Of a stretch of DNA of 64,000 bases, positions 23,701 to 32,945 are shown one piece after another. The translations under genes were made by a program, and so were the position numbers. Under the pieces are notes generated by a model. It worked only from the letters and a program-made list of their open reading frames with translations. It made no database searches and was not told the DNA's origin. The stretch's first letter is position 1; each line of letters starts with the position of its first letter. This DNA is from Paramacrobiotus metropolitanus (lineage: Eukaryota > Tardigrada > Eutardigrada > Parachela > Macrobiotidae), in assembly GCF_019649055.1 (NCBI RefSeq), contig NW_026570315.1, positions 1-64,000 of the forward strand, given 5' to 3'.

Positions 23701-24346
23701 TTGCCGGAACGAATTTAGTGGTGTTCGGCATTGGGGACCTTATTGACGGAATGAATTTAGTGGTGTCCGGAATGGGGAACAGTATTGACGGAATGAATTT
23801 ATTGGTGCCCGGCATAGGGGACATTATTGCCGGAACGAATTTAGTAGTGTCCGGCATGGCGGACATTATTGCCGGAACGAATTTAGTGGTGTTCGGCATT
23901 GGGGACCTTATTGACGGAATGAATTTAGTGGTGCCCGGCATGGGGGACATTATTAACGGAATGAATTTAATGGTGCCCGGCATGGGGGACATTATTGACG
24001 GAATGAATCTAATGGTGCCCGGCATGGGGGACATTATTGACGGAAAGAATTTAGTGGTGTCCGGCATGGGGGACATTATTAACGGAATGAATTTAATGGT
24101 GCCCGGCATGGGGGACATTATTGACGGAATGAATCTAATGGTGCCCGGCATGGGGGACATTATTGACGGAAAGAATTTAGTGGTGTCCGGCATGGGGGAC
24201 ATTATTGACGGAATGAATCTAATGGTGCCCGACATGGGGGACATTATTGCAGGAACGAGTTTAGTGGAGTCCGGCATGGGGGACATTATTGCCGGAATTA
24301 ATTTAGTGGTTTCCGGCATGGGGGCATTATTGCCGGAACATCACTG
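20798..24346. repeat. 42-bp tandem array, about 84 units, with 1554-bp higher-order period
   Basis: The unit is TCCGGCATGGGGGACATTAT then TGACGGAATGAATTTAGTGG then TG, 42 bp. Because 42 is a multiple of three and the unit lacks stops in two frames, both strands stay open for about 1,100 codons (plus-strand repeat GMGDIIDGMNLVVS; minus-strand repeat SPMPDTTKFIPSIM). That is a property of the unit and not evidence of a gene. Variant units recur at a fixed spacing: GACGGAATAAATATAATGG is at 21603, 21855, 23157 and 23409, and GGAATGGGGAACAG is at 22215 and 23769. Both show a period of 1554 bp, or 37 units. Confidence 0.95.
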
Positions 24347-24477
24347 CCTTCTTACTGTTTAATTATAGAAGTACAGACAGAAAATCGTGAAATTTTATAA
24401 CTTTTGCTGCATTGCTGTGGGCCGGCTGTGGTTGTCATTGTCTTCAAATTTTTCGTAAATATGAAAAGTTCTTCATT

Positions 24478-24692
24478 ACCATAATCCTTTGATACGTTGG
24501 CTGTATTTTGGTCCACCCAAAACGAACTAATACGAAAGAAGGACTGAAGTGTATCTAATGTTACATTCGTCAACACTAAACTATACCTATATCTACTAGG
24601 AACCATAATCCTTTGATACGTTGGCTGTATTTTGGTCCACCCAAAAACGAACTAATACGAAAGAAGGACTGAAGTGTATTTAATGTTACACT
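24478..24692. repeat. Direct duplication, 124-bp period
   Basis: ACCATAATCCTTTGATACGT and about 70 following bases occur at 24478 and again at 24602 with few changes. Confidence 0.8.
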
Positions 24693-24699
24693 GGTCAGT

Positions 24700-26040
24700 T
24701 TAACTACCGTGTTGGCCTTCCTCTAAAACAAAATTCGTTTTTAATTTCTGCTTATGCAGTATTCAAAGGGCACCAAATTTTCTGCCTTACCCATTTAGTG
24801 ACCCTTCGGGATACACTTTACACCATTAAGTTGAAGCCCCTCCTGGGCCGGGGCGCGGGGCAGCGGTATCACTGTAGGCGTGGCCAAACTGTACGAAGCC
24901 TTCTTTCGCGAGGTCACCCTGCAACCATGGTAAGGTCTCCCTAACCATGAGCCACGAAGTACGAGCCATAAGGGGTTGGGCTTTAAGTTTTTTATCACCA
25001 TTGGCGTCATAATCGCGCGACGCTCCATAGCAACAGTATTTCAACGACCGCCATCATTTTTTTCGGCCAGTGCCTGTTTTGGGCGGAAAAACGATTTTTC
25101 TCCCCTGGCCGTTTTGCAGGTTTGGTCAAACCGTTGAATTTGAGTTTTTTTTCACAAAGTGCTCTCGTGATGGTCATTCAACTAAGCTTGGTTCCAAGCG
25201 TTTAAAGTCTTTTCTGATTTTCGGGTTGAACTAATGCTTTTCAACCACTGTCACGACTCGTTCCATCGATGCCTTCCCTTCCGAAGGTGTTCTTCGCGGC
25301 ATCACAACGACAGGTCTCGTGAATTTATGTTCAGAAAATGCGCAAAAGGAAACTGCACCAAAAACTTTACGAAGATCGGGAAAACATGAGCGACATGACC
25401 CGGCAGAAAAATATAACGCCATGCCGCCAACTTGGCGTGACCAGGGTGTAACAGAAACTATATATAGAAAGAAAGAAAGAAAGTACGTGCCCTATTGCTA
25501 GTTCGGAAGCAGGTTTTGCTGGTCAGGCCCTCAAAAATTAGGCGAAAAGCAAAACCACTTGATATACCTTTTTCCCCGATAAAGTGATCTTTTAATGCCT
25601 ACAGTTGGAACTGCCGCTGCGACTCAAAAGTACACGTGCCATATTTCGCAACGGACATAAATTCAAAGCAAACGTTCTCGGTGTGATCGTAATACGGAGA
25701 TTGGAGAGAGATTGGATTTGTGCTGATGCCGGGATTGTTTGTCTATGTGCATTCGCTGCAAATTTTATACTTGTATTAGTATATTATTCATTAGCTATAT
25801 TCGTGAACCGTGACCCCATCGTCACAAATTCCCACAAACGTGAAAATCCCCGCCCGGCACGCGTGTTCTCAAACGTGAACACCCGGCACCAGTATTCACA
25901 CCCGCACTCCAAAACTGCATGGCGCGTGTTTGACGAAATACGATCTACGGTACACAAGGATATTTCAGTTTCGCTAGAAAAATCCCTTTATACATCGGGC
26001 ATTGTTGAAACACAGTACAACGTAATCTGTACGTGTACTT
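24700..26040. other. No gene firmly recognised
   Basis: A minus-strand frame at 24826-25044 looks coding-like (ends PRPGPGGAST) but has no start or family I know. 25500-25620 is a diverged repeat shared with 33535-33660 (GGTCAGGCC-TCAAAAATTAG and CTTTTAAT-CCT). A (GAAA)n microsatellite lies near 25466-25485. Confidence 0.4.
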
Positions 26041-26340
26041 ATTTATACACGAATAAAACGATGGGGTACGCGACAGGTCGTCACGGGATATTTATTTTTA
26101 CGGACATTTCGTCCATGGACAACTCGTTCTTTTGGCAAATAGTCATATGCCTGTTCGTTGTTATAACATGCCGATAATTTTTCGATTCCCCAAAAGTCAC
26201 CCGACCAAATATCACGCAGTAAAACGGCTGCAAAACGAGTTGTCCCAAAACAAATTAACCGCTGCGACGAAAAACGTGTGGCGAAGTGTCCCACGACGAA
26301 AGGTCCCGCGACCACTTGGGGCGCTACCCCATCGATTTTA
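26041..26340. repeat. Dispersed repeat, inverse orientation to 46870-47110
   Basis: The complement of this stretch shares with 46870-47110 the words CGTCGTGGGA, CGAAA, CGCAGCGG, AACTCGTTTTG, AGCCGTTTT and ACGAGTTGTCC in the same order. Non-coding, diverged mobile sequence. Confidence 0.55.
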
Positions 26341-27067
26341 CCGTGAATGCTTCTCTTCATCTTTAGTGACCATAACAAACAATCGCACAGTGCGGCGCTT
26401 AATGACGCTAAACGTAACGACTTAACCCACAACGGATCCTTTTTAGACTGGTGTATCGTAACTTTCGTGGACAAGCAAAGTGAACGGAGCTGTCTAACGC
26501 TCGCTGTCTTGCAGTCACATAGCCTGCCAAAACAGTGTTTTACTGTATCGTCGACTCAAGTTGGCACCATTTTTTACACTGCGCCAAATCCATGCCATAC
26601 ATCACCATGCATAGTGCAAGCGTGCACTGGACTGCTGGAACAGCATCATACAATCAACCCGGGCGGTTGATAACGACCATTGCCAAAATCGAGAACCCTG
26701 TTACTATCAGGCCCGTATCGAGAACCCCGTTAAATTTTCAAAAGTGACTTCCTCCTAAAGTTTTTTCTGCTGATTCTTTGAAAACACCGTTAAATTCGTC
26801 GTAAAAATTCTGAACAAAACCGTTAAGGACGATTTTTGAAATTCGCATCCTCAAGATCCACGACCACGAGCGGTCGCCCAAACAACACTTAAAATTTTGG
26901 GGCATTCCCCCTTGAGCACGGGAGAACTGGGCTGATTTGGAGGGATCCCCCAAAATCTCAGGTGTCATATTTTTGACAAAAATTATGAAAACTCACCAAT
27001 AATTTCAAATTATGAAACAATACTTCGAATACTGCCTTCTATGGGCTCCCCTTATATTACTCTCCCT

Positions 27068-27434
27068 TATCTGGGCTCCCGGCCAGTTAGCAGTACCCGT
27101 CAAATTATATTTATCGGATTTATAGCAGAGCCCTTTTCGGCTTTTCGCTTTTCCACTTTTTTTTCAACCGGATTTAGCAGTGAGCATACCAAAGAATTCC
27201 GAAATTTCACATCCGAATTACATTTATATATATTACTTATATCTATTTATCAAACGGATCGTCTTAAACTCTTTAGCGTACTTATATTTCACTAGGCTTT
27301 GTGGCTGGCAAAATAAGTATTTAAATAAATCAAAATTTTCAGTCCGTAATAACACTAATAACAGCTGCGAAAGTGTGAGTAATAACGTAACCGCCCATGT
27401 AGAGGGTTGCTCATATTACTCGGGAGCCCAGATA
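27068..27434. mobile_element. Small element with 14-bp perfect terminal inverted repeats
   Basis: TATCTGGGCTCCCG at 27068-27081 and its exact complement at 27421-27434. The interior is A/T-rich and non-coding. Confidence 0.6.
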
Positions 27435-27870
27435 CCGTAAAACCCGATATTAACGCCCCCCCCCCGAAATTAACGCACCGTGCGGTTTTAAACGCCCCCT
27501 CTCAAAGCTTTCGAAATAATAAAAGCCCCCCCCCCCCGAAATTATCGCCCCGGGGCGACTAAAAAATTGCGAACCCGCGCTTTTGTAGTCTGTTGTCGGT
27601 GCAGTCTGAATGGTACTTCTTGCTAATTTAGTTAAATTCAACCTATGCACTCCCATTTAACTATGATTTTCTAACAGATTTCTTATTTACTGAATTATTC
27701 CTTTAATGTTCATACATACTAGTCTCGTTAATGCTTAAATAACAGGGGCGCGTTAATCATTTGAAATATTAGACGCCCCCCCGTAATAAACGCCCCCTGC
27801 GGTTTTAAGCGCCCCCTCCCGAAGCTCTTGAAAAAATACAAGCCCAGGGCGTTAATATCGGGTTTTACGG
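27435..27870. mobile_element. C-rich MITE, family member 2
   Basis: Perfect 24-bp terminal inverted repeats beginning CCGTAAAACCCGATATTAAC, flanked by TA on both sides (27433-27434 and 27871-27872), consistent with a TA target. Both ends have reiterated AACGCCCCC-type words. Architecture as in 5358-5832. No coding sequence. Confidence 0.75.
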
Positions 27871-28064
27871 TAAGTGAGAGTAATATGAGGGGATCCCATA
27901 TAAGGCAGTAATCGAAGTACAGTCAGTCGTTTTTTGACGAAATTCGCTTTCAACCGCCCGGGTTGATTGTGTGATATTGTTCAAGCAGTTTAGTGCACCC
28001 CTGCACGGTGCACGGTGCTGTATAGCATTTCAGTTTCAAACGAGCCCATTCGGCAACCGGTAAG

Positions 28065-28255
28065 CCGGCAACCTGCACCCTCTGACACCATGCCCAGTCT
28101 ATAATGATTGCCGACAAAAGCCCAGACAAAAGATGGTACTATTTTTATTTATAGGGTGCAATCATTTTTCCGGCAACCTGCACCCTCTGACACCATGCCC
28201 AGTCTATAATGATTGCCGACAAAAGCCCAGACAAAAGATGGTACTATTTTTATTT
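28065..28255. repeat. 105-bp tandem duplication, second unit interrupted by the retrotransposon
   Basis: Unit 1 is 28065-28169. Unit 2 begins at 28170 with the same CCGGCAACCTGCACCCTCTG and runs to 28255, where the retrotransposon begins. Its last 20 bases (ATAGGATGCAATCATTTTTC) reappear at 32486-32505, immediately after the retrotransposon. Confidence 0.85.
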
Positions 28256-28499
28256 AAGATAAATTAAATTTATTTAATTGCGGTTAATTTGCATGAGCGG
28301 CAGTTGTTTTCCCAGACAGCCCACCGCTGGTTTCCGTGGCAACATCCTACACATGATGCTATAGTAGAGTATTACCTTACATTGCTGTATAGCATGTGTT
28401 TAATCATTCATATTCGGCATTTCATTACATGTCTACACTTGACTTCAGCTTTGCTCCGAATAATGGTTTTTAGCGCAAACTGCAAGTCCAAACTGTTTT
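28256..28499 (+). repeat. Split direct repeat A1
   Basis: Left terminal repeat, matching A2 at 31991-32234. It probably holds the promoter, since gag begins 110 bp later. Confidence 0.9.
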
Positions 28500-28609
28500 G
28501 TCCAAGATCGCAAGTTTGAGTCGTTCGTCTGAACTGATCGGAGTATTGCTATACTGCACACATCATCTCGTGTTTTTCTATCTGCACTACCTCTGTACCC
28601 GCACATATT

Positions 28610-29806
28610 ATGGCACCTGACGGGCGACGTGGCAGTTCGAATCGTGGGCGTGGGCGACCTCGCGGATCCGGACGTGGTGTCACCAACACAAGACGAAGCA
28701 CCCGAAGCGCAACTACTAATCCCGGTATCACCAAAAAGAAATCGGCAATGGAACAACAATTAGAACTACTGAAGAAACAGATCGCTGATCTATCGGCATC
28801 CGTCGCCACAGTAGTTCCGGCATCCGACAACAGTGTGCGGTCGTTTTCTCCGTTATCAAGCCGTGTTCGAATCGAGAACTCCGGCAAGTCCGGCAAGTCC
28901 GCCAGTTTACAGCACCGCCTGCGCGACCTATCACCTGTGTCTGACCCAGGTAATGCAGTAACCGTAAGCGATGATCCCGGCGTCTCATTCACCGGTAATG
29001 CTGCTACGACTCTTAGCCGTAAAGCGACTGCAATTTTCGATTCTCTACCGGAAAATGTTAAGATTTTGCTGACACCCGTTGACAAACCTTTGCTGTACAA
29101 ATTGTTCAGTAAGAAAGAGTTCGTAAACCTCAGTGACCTTTTGCCCAACATCTGCATGTCACATGCACCATCCACGTCGAAGGCATCCGCGGCAAAGACC
29201 GAACCGATTCGCGATTTCCACCAGTGGTTCAGAGCATTTAATGTTCTTAAAATGTATCGGTGTGCAGTGCATCCGGAACTGAGCTTGCCGATGTCTAAGT
29301 ACATGGATCACATTGCTCAGACAGCCGCGCTGAAAGGCATTGCAACCGAACAATGGCTTGCTTACGACCGGCAGTTTCGGCTTGCAGTCTGTCGCAACCC
29401 TGATGACGTTTTGCAGTGGTCCCGAAAGAACGATGATGCTTATACAGAATATTTATCTCAACCTGTCGGGCATGATACTGATCATCCCGTTATTGGTGCG
29501 AGTCGAACCAACGTCATCCAGTGCTACCACTGTAGTGAATTCGGCCATATTCGACCGGAATGTCCGTTGCTGCTGCGCAGTAATGCCGGCAGCCGCCGTA
29601 CCTCCTGGGTTGGGCAGTCTTTTCTCAACCTCCCCGCCGGCAACGGGGGATCTAAAATCGACGAAGTCTGCCACCTTTGGAACAAAGGACACTGCACAAC
29701 TGGTATATTTTGCCGTTACGGCCGCCAGCATCGATGTGCCAACTGCGGTCAGCGGGAGCATCGCGAACCACAGTGCAAAGCAAAAGCAGGCAACGGTGCC
29801 CAATAG
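28610..29806 (+). CDS. Gag-like protein of the DIRS/Ngaro element
   Basis: A 398-residue frame starts at ATG 28610. It has a basic N-terminus rich in Arg/Gly (residues 1-45), a short coiled segment (EQQLELLKKQIADL near residue 50), a conserved central region around FHQWFRAFNVL, and a C-terminal zinc-binding part. The latter has a CCHC knuckle CYHCSEFGHIRPEC, then a Cys/His-rich CHLWNKGHC...C...H followed by CANCGQREHREPQC. This arrangement is known from gag proteins of tyrosine-recombinase retrotransposons and would package the element RNA. The frame is intact. The following reverse transcriptase frame overlaps its end in a different phase, so translation of pol would need frameshifting or reinitiation. 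Confidence 0.85.
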   Translation: MAPDGRRGSSNRGRGRPRGSGRGVTNTRRSTRSATTNPGITKKKSAMEQQLELLKKQIADLSASVATVVPASDNSVRSFSPLSSRVRIENSGKSGKSASLQHRLRDLSPVSDPGNAVTVSDDPGVSFTGNAATTLSRKATAIFDSLPENVKILLTPVDKPLLYKLFSKKEFVNLSDLLPNICMSHAPSTSKASAAKTEPIRDFHQWFRAFNVLKMYRCAVHPELSLPMSKYMDHIAQTAALKGIATEQWLAYDRQFRLAVCRNPDDVLQWSRKNDDAYTEYLSQPVGHDTDHPVIGASRTNVIQCYHCSEFGHIRPECPLLLRSNAGSRRTSWVGQSFLNLPAGNGGSKIDEVCHLWNKGHCTTGIFCRYGRQHRCANCGQREHREPQCKAKAGNGAQ

Positions 29807-29852
29807 CATCATTACGCCACTGAAAGCGGATGCATTTGCGCATTTTCTAAAA

Positions 29853-30509
29853 ATGCACCCGGATCGACCGTACGTTTCATTAGTACTGCAGGTACTGCGT
29901 TCTGGAGCGGATATCGGTTATCGCGGTCCCGTTCGTACTCTATCTACTCCTAATGCAGCGTCCGCTCGTATGTATTCACAGCACCTCCAAAATCAAATTG
30001 ATACGGAAGTTTCACTACTGCATTCAGTCGGACCATTTATTACTCCGCCATTTAGTACATTCGTTATAAATTCACTCGGCGTCAGGCCTAAACCGGATGG
30101 AAAATACCGCATATTGATGGATATGTCTCGCCCAACTGGAGAAAGCGTTAATGATTACATCAACAAAGATGATTACTCGCTAACATTCTGTAGCGTCGAC
30201 GATGCAGTACGTCTCCTTCTCCAGCTGGGTAAAGGTGCGTTGATGGCTAAATTCGACATTCAGCATGCGTTCCGTTTGGTGCCTGTTAGACCGGCTGACT
30301 GGCATTTGCTTGGCTATCAGTGTAACGGTCTTTTCTACTTTGATATTGTTCTTCCTTTTGGTTCGCGTTCCTCTCCGTATTTGTTCTGTCTGATTTCTGA
30401 TGCTGTACACTGGATCTTTGTGCATGAAACTGGTCATATTTACATGTTACACTATGTTGACGATTTCTTTCTAGCCACTACTTCTGACTCACATTTTGTT
30501 CTCAGCTGA
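29853..30509 (+). CDS. Reverse transcriptase domain of the DIRS/Ngaro element
   Basis: First in-frame Met after gag is at 29853, but the frame is open well upstream through gag, so the true start is uncertain. Recognisable reverse transcriptase motifs are GVRPKPDGKYRILMDMSRP, AKFDIQHAFRLVPV, FFDIVLPFGSRSSPYLF-like text (YFDIVLPFGSRSSPY) and the catalytic YVDDFF. The frame stops at TGA 30507-30509, between the catalytic motif and RNase H. The next frame begins at the overlapping ATG 30509. The two parts normally form one polyprotein, so this copy has either a one-base frameshift or an unusual stop-restart. Confidence 0.85.
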   Translation: MHPDRPYVSLVLQVLRSGADIGYRGPVRTLSTPNAASARMYSQHLQNQIDTEVSLLHSVGPFITPPFSTFVINSLGVRPKPDGKYRILMDMSRPTGESVNDYINKDDYSLTFCSVDDAVRLLLQLGKGALMAKFDIQHAFRLVPVRPADWHLLGYQCNGLFYFDIVLPFGSRSSPYLFCLISDAVHWIFVHETGHIYMLHYVDDFFLATTSDSHFVLS

Positions 30510-31405
30510 TGATTAAATTTAGTGACCTTTGCACTTTGTTGGGCGTGCCGCTTGCTACTAAAAAAACCGAAGGCCCATCTACCAAACTAAAATTTCTCGG
30601 CATCCTTCTCGATTCGGTTTCGCAAACTCTTAGCTTACCGCATGGCAAGCTGACTGAAATGGTGACCATGCTCACTATGTGGAAGACGAAAACTGTATGT
30701 ACTCGTACCGAACTTCAGAGCTTAATCGGTTCTCTTATGTTTGCGTCTAAATGTGTGCCGGTCGGTCGGCTGTTTACGAGAAGGCTGATTGCTAATCTGT
30801 CATCGGTCACTAATGCGGAAAAACTTTTTCTTGACGACGACTTCCACAAAGATGTTGATTGGTGGTTGGAGTTTCTTCCAAAATGGAACGGCACAGCGGA
30901 ATTCTTAGAGGTTAACTGGACTCGCTGCGATGCGATTCAGTTATTTACTGATGCTTCTTCTACGCTTGGGTGCGGTGGTTATTTTAACGGCGCATGGTTT
31001 CAGCTACGCTGGCCACCTAATATTTTGGACGCTAAATTTTCCATAGAGTGCCTTGAGATCATTCCCATACTTGTAGCGCTTACATTATGGGGATCACAGT
31101 TAAAAGGAAAAAAAGTAATTTTCCACTGTGACAATCTTGGTGCATCTCAGGCGTGGGAAAATTATAAATCGCGAAGCAAGATTGTATTGGAGCTGATGCG
31201 GCGAATGGTGGCCATAGCAGCACGAGTTAATTTTACAATGACGATTAAGCACATATCTGGTATCGATAATAAGATTGCTGATGCTTTGTCCCGTTTTCAG
31301 ATAAATCGATTTCTCATGTTAGCGCCAAATGCCGATTTGAACCCCACGCCAGTGCCGGAAAATATCTTGCGCGAGCTTTACGATTATCACCTGATGTATC
31401 ATTAA
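30509..31405 (+). CDS. Reverse transcriptase thumb and RNase H of the DIRS/Ngaro element
   Basis: The frame begins at ATG 30509, overlapping the previous TGA by one base. It opens with the region after the catalytic motif (KFLGILLDSVSQTLSLP), then RELQSLIG-type text (TELQSLIGSLMFASKCVPVG), then an RNase H domain: FTDASSTLGCGGYF carries the first catalytic Asp, SIECLEIIPI the Glu, HCDNLGA the second Asp and IADALSRF the last. It would degrade the RNA of the RNA/DNA hybrid. The end overlaps the recombinase frame. Confidence 0.85.
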   Translation: MIKFSDLCTLLGVPLATKKTEGPSTKLKFLGILLDSVSQTLSLPHGKLTEMVTMLTMWKTKTVCTRTELQSLIGSLMFASKCVPVGRLFTRRLIANLSSVTNAEKLFLDDDFHKDVDWWLEFLPKWNGTAEFLEVNWTRCDAIQLFTDASSTLGCGGYFNGAWFQLRWPPNILDAKFSIECLEIIPILVALTLWGSQLKGKKVIFHCDNLGASQAWENYKSRSKIVLELMRRMVAIAARVNFTMTIKHISGIDNKIADALSRFQINRFLMLAPNADLNPTPVPENILRELYDYHLMYH

Positions 31406-31881
31406 ATTCTCTTGACTCAACTATTAATAAACTGCGTTCTAATCATATTGCGACATCTTCCCGGAAAACTTATCAGAGTGCGTTAAACAGATTTATTGAG
31501 TTTTGCAGAAAGTTTCGCCTGTCTTCGGCACACATTACTAAATCTACCGTATTACGTTACGTGGCATTTCTCTTCGAAAGCGGCTTATCTTATTCATCAG
31601 CTAAAGTTTATTTATCAGCACTTTTTAATGCATTCAGAGAATGTGGTCTCAGTTTTGAGTTCAATGCACCGAATATTTCACAATGTCTCATTGGTTACAA
31701 GCGTCTGCGCGGTACTGTTTCTGATCGTAGACTACCAATTACTATCGATCATATGCGAATTATGAAACTTAACATCGACTGCTCCTCCCTTCTGTCACCC
31801 TATGAAAAACAGTTATACTGGAGCATGTTTACATTGTTTCCCGCACACCCGCTACACGGGCATTCGGGACTGTCACGCTGA
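31381..31881 (+). pseudogene. Tyrosine recombinase, catalytic half deleted
   Basis: The frame (open from inside the RNase H region) carries the N-terminal core-binding part of a tyrosine recombinase: SSRKTYQSALNRFIEFCRKF, VAFLFESGLSYSSAKVYLSA, GYKRLRGTVSDRRLPITIDH and YWSMFTL. In the second copy at 37.6-38.6 kb the corresponding LWSAFCMAFFGFIRVSEL continues into the catalytic Arg, the HSFRIGAATEA motif and the Tyr. Here the sequence jumps at 31839 straight into terminal repeat B1, so all catalytic residues are lost. Confidence 0.8.
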
Positions 31882-31990
31882 GCGGTACAGCGCACTGGAT
31901 GTGCCTGCTACAGCCCGTTCTCAAACAACCGACATCCTGCAAACGCCCAATTTCAATACCGTCCCGCCATTTGAAAGCGAATGCAAATTA
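31839..31990 (+). repeat. Split direct repeat B1
   Basis: Matches B2 (32334-32485). Its start coincides with the break in the recombinase gene, so B1 may itself be shortened by the same deletion. Confidence 0.85.
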
Positions 31991-32234
31991 AAGATAAATT
32001 AAATTTATTTAATTGCGGTTAATTTGCATGAGCGGCAGTTGTTTTCCCAGACAGCCCACCGCTGGTTTCCGTGGCAACATCCTACACATGATGCTATAGT
32101 AGAGTATTACCTTACATTGCTGTATAGCATGTGTTTAATCATTCATATTCGGCATTTCATTACATGTCTACACTTGACTTCAGCTTTGCTCCGAATAATG
32201 GTTTTTAGCGCAAACTGCAAGTCCAAACTGTTTT
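31991..32234 (+). repeat. Split direct repeat A2
   Basis: Matches A1 over 244 bp and abuts B1 directly. Confidence 0.9.
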
Positions 32235-32333
32235 CCCAACCCACCCGCCCTATGTGCGGTGATGTGTTTGTACCGTACATTTGTTCACAATAAAAAGGGG
32301 TTCGGCTTGCAGGGGAACGGCCAGCTGGCATGC

Positions 32334-32485
32334 TCCCGCACACCCGCTACACGGGCATTCGGGACTGTCACGCTGAGCGGTACAGCGCACTGGATGTGCC
32401 TGCTACAGCCCGTTCTCAAACAACCGACATCCTGCAAACGCCCAATTTCAATACCGTCCCGCCATTTGAAAGCGAATGCAAATTA
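32334..32485 (+). repeat. Split direct repeat B2 (right end)
   Basis: Right terminal repeat. The base after it (32486) resumes the interrupted 105-bp unit. Confidence 0.9.
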
Positions 32486-32505
32486 ATAGGATGCAATCAT
32501 TTTTC

Positions 32506-32945
32506 TTATATTTATTCACACAGACCAAGAAATAACACGTGTGATTTGAACACCTGTTCGAACTTCCGATCCCAAGTTTGTTTTTTCACACCGACTGTTG
32601 TCGGCTCTCAGGTTCTGGTGCCGTCTCAGCAGGAACCAGCAAACCGGTATAGCACTATTTGTCGCCAGTTGCTCACGTTAACAGTGGCTAATGGTTTAGC
32701 CTGGTTGCGACCCGAGCGAGTAGATGGCACTTCTCGAAAACAGCCGGGCTATCAGTGCTCAGTAGCGTGACCACTGACCGGCATAAGTATTATCAACGTT
32801 ACTTATATTATTACCAGCAATGGCGTGGTAATGACTCTCTTGATTTACCGCCTCTTTTCCCCATCTCCATGCATTCCGTAATGTAACGCATGAGATATAT
32901 CAAGAGTAATTGCAAAACAGCCTCAATGTTTATCGTAAACCGGTT
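32506..32945. other. No gene recognised
   Basis: Unique-looking sequence after the retrotransposon with no supported feature. Confidence 0.4.

Larger units (their letters stand above)
27022..27918. repeat. Second-level inverted repeat
   Basis: Arms of about 45 bp: ACTTCGAATACTGCCTTCTA then TGGGCTCCCC at the left, and the complement ACTTCGATTACTGCCTTATA then TGGGATCCCC at the right. It encloses two side-by-side palindromic elements. Confidence 0.7.
26578..28045. repeat. Outer inverted repeat enclosing nested palindromic elements
   Basis: Left arm about 26578-26672 and right arm about 27949-28045 are mirror images: GTGCACTGGACTGCTGGAAC then AGCATCATACAATCAACCCG on the left matches GTGCACTAAACTGCTTGAAC then AATATCACACAATCAACCCG read from the right. 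Inside lie further inverted pairs at 27022-27066/27873-27918, then 27068-27434, then 27435-27870. Confidence 0.7.
28256..32485 (+). mobile_element. Tyrosine-recombinase (DIRS order, PAT/Ngaro-type) retrotransposon
   Basis: The 4,230-bp element has split direct repeats: A1 28256-28499, B1 31839-31990, A2 31991-32234, B2 32334-32485. A1 and A2 are 244 bp each and B1 and B2 are 152 bp each. B1 and A2 abut, reproducing the joint expected when the right end meets the left end in a circle. No target duplication is present, as expected for recombinase-mediated integration. Between the repeats are gag, reverse transcriptase, RNase H and the start of a tyrosine recombinase. The 99-bp linker 32235-32333 holds AATAAA at about 32289. 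The recombinase catalytic half is deleted, so the copy could move only with help. Confidence 0.9.

Noticed and set aside
21011-24362. Two opposing ORFs of about 1,100 codons each as a giant repetitive protein
   Set aside because: Both come from the same 42-bp satellite unit, which lacks stops in two frames; no leader, unique domain or exon structure accompanies them.
24826-25044. Possible exon on the minus strand ending PRPGPGGAST
   Set aside because: Coding-like composition but no recognisable family, start or reliable splice sites; not strong enough to list as a gene.
25605-26177. 190-codon plus-strand ORF
   Set aside because: Its 3' third lies in a dispersed repeat shared with 46.9 kb in opposite orientation, and the remainder shows no motif.
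29340-29806. N-terminal extension of the reverse transcriptase frame
   Set aside because: This part overlaps the zinc-finger region of gag in another phase and shows no conserved motif; taken as a shadow.
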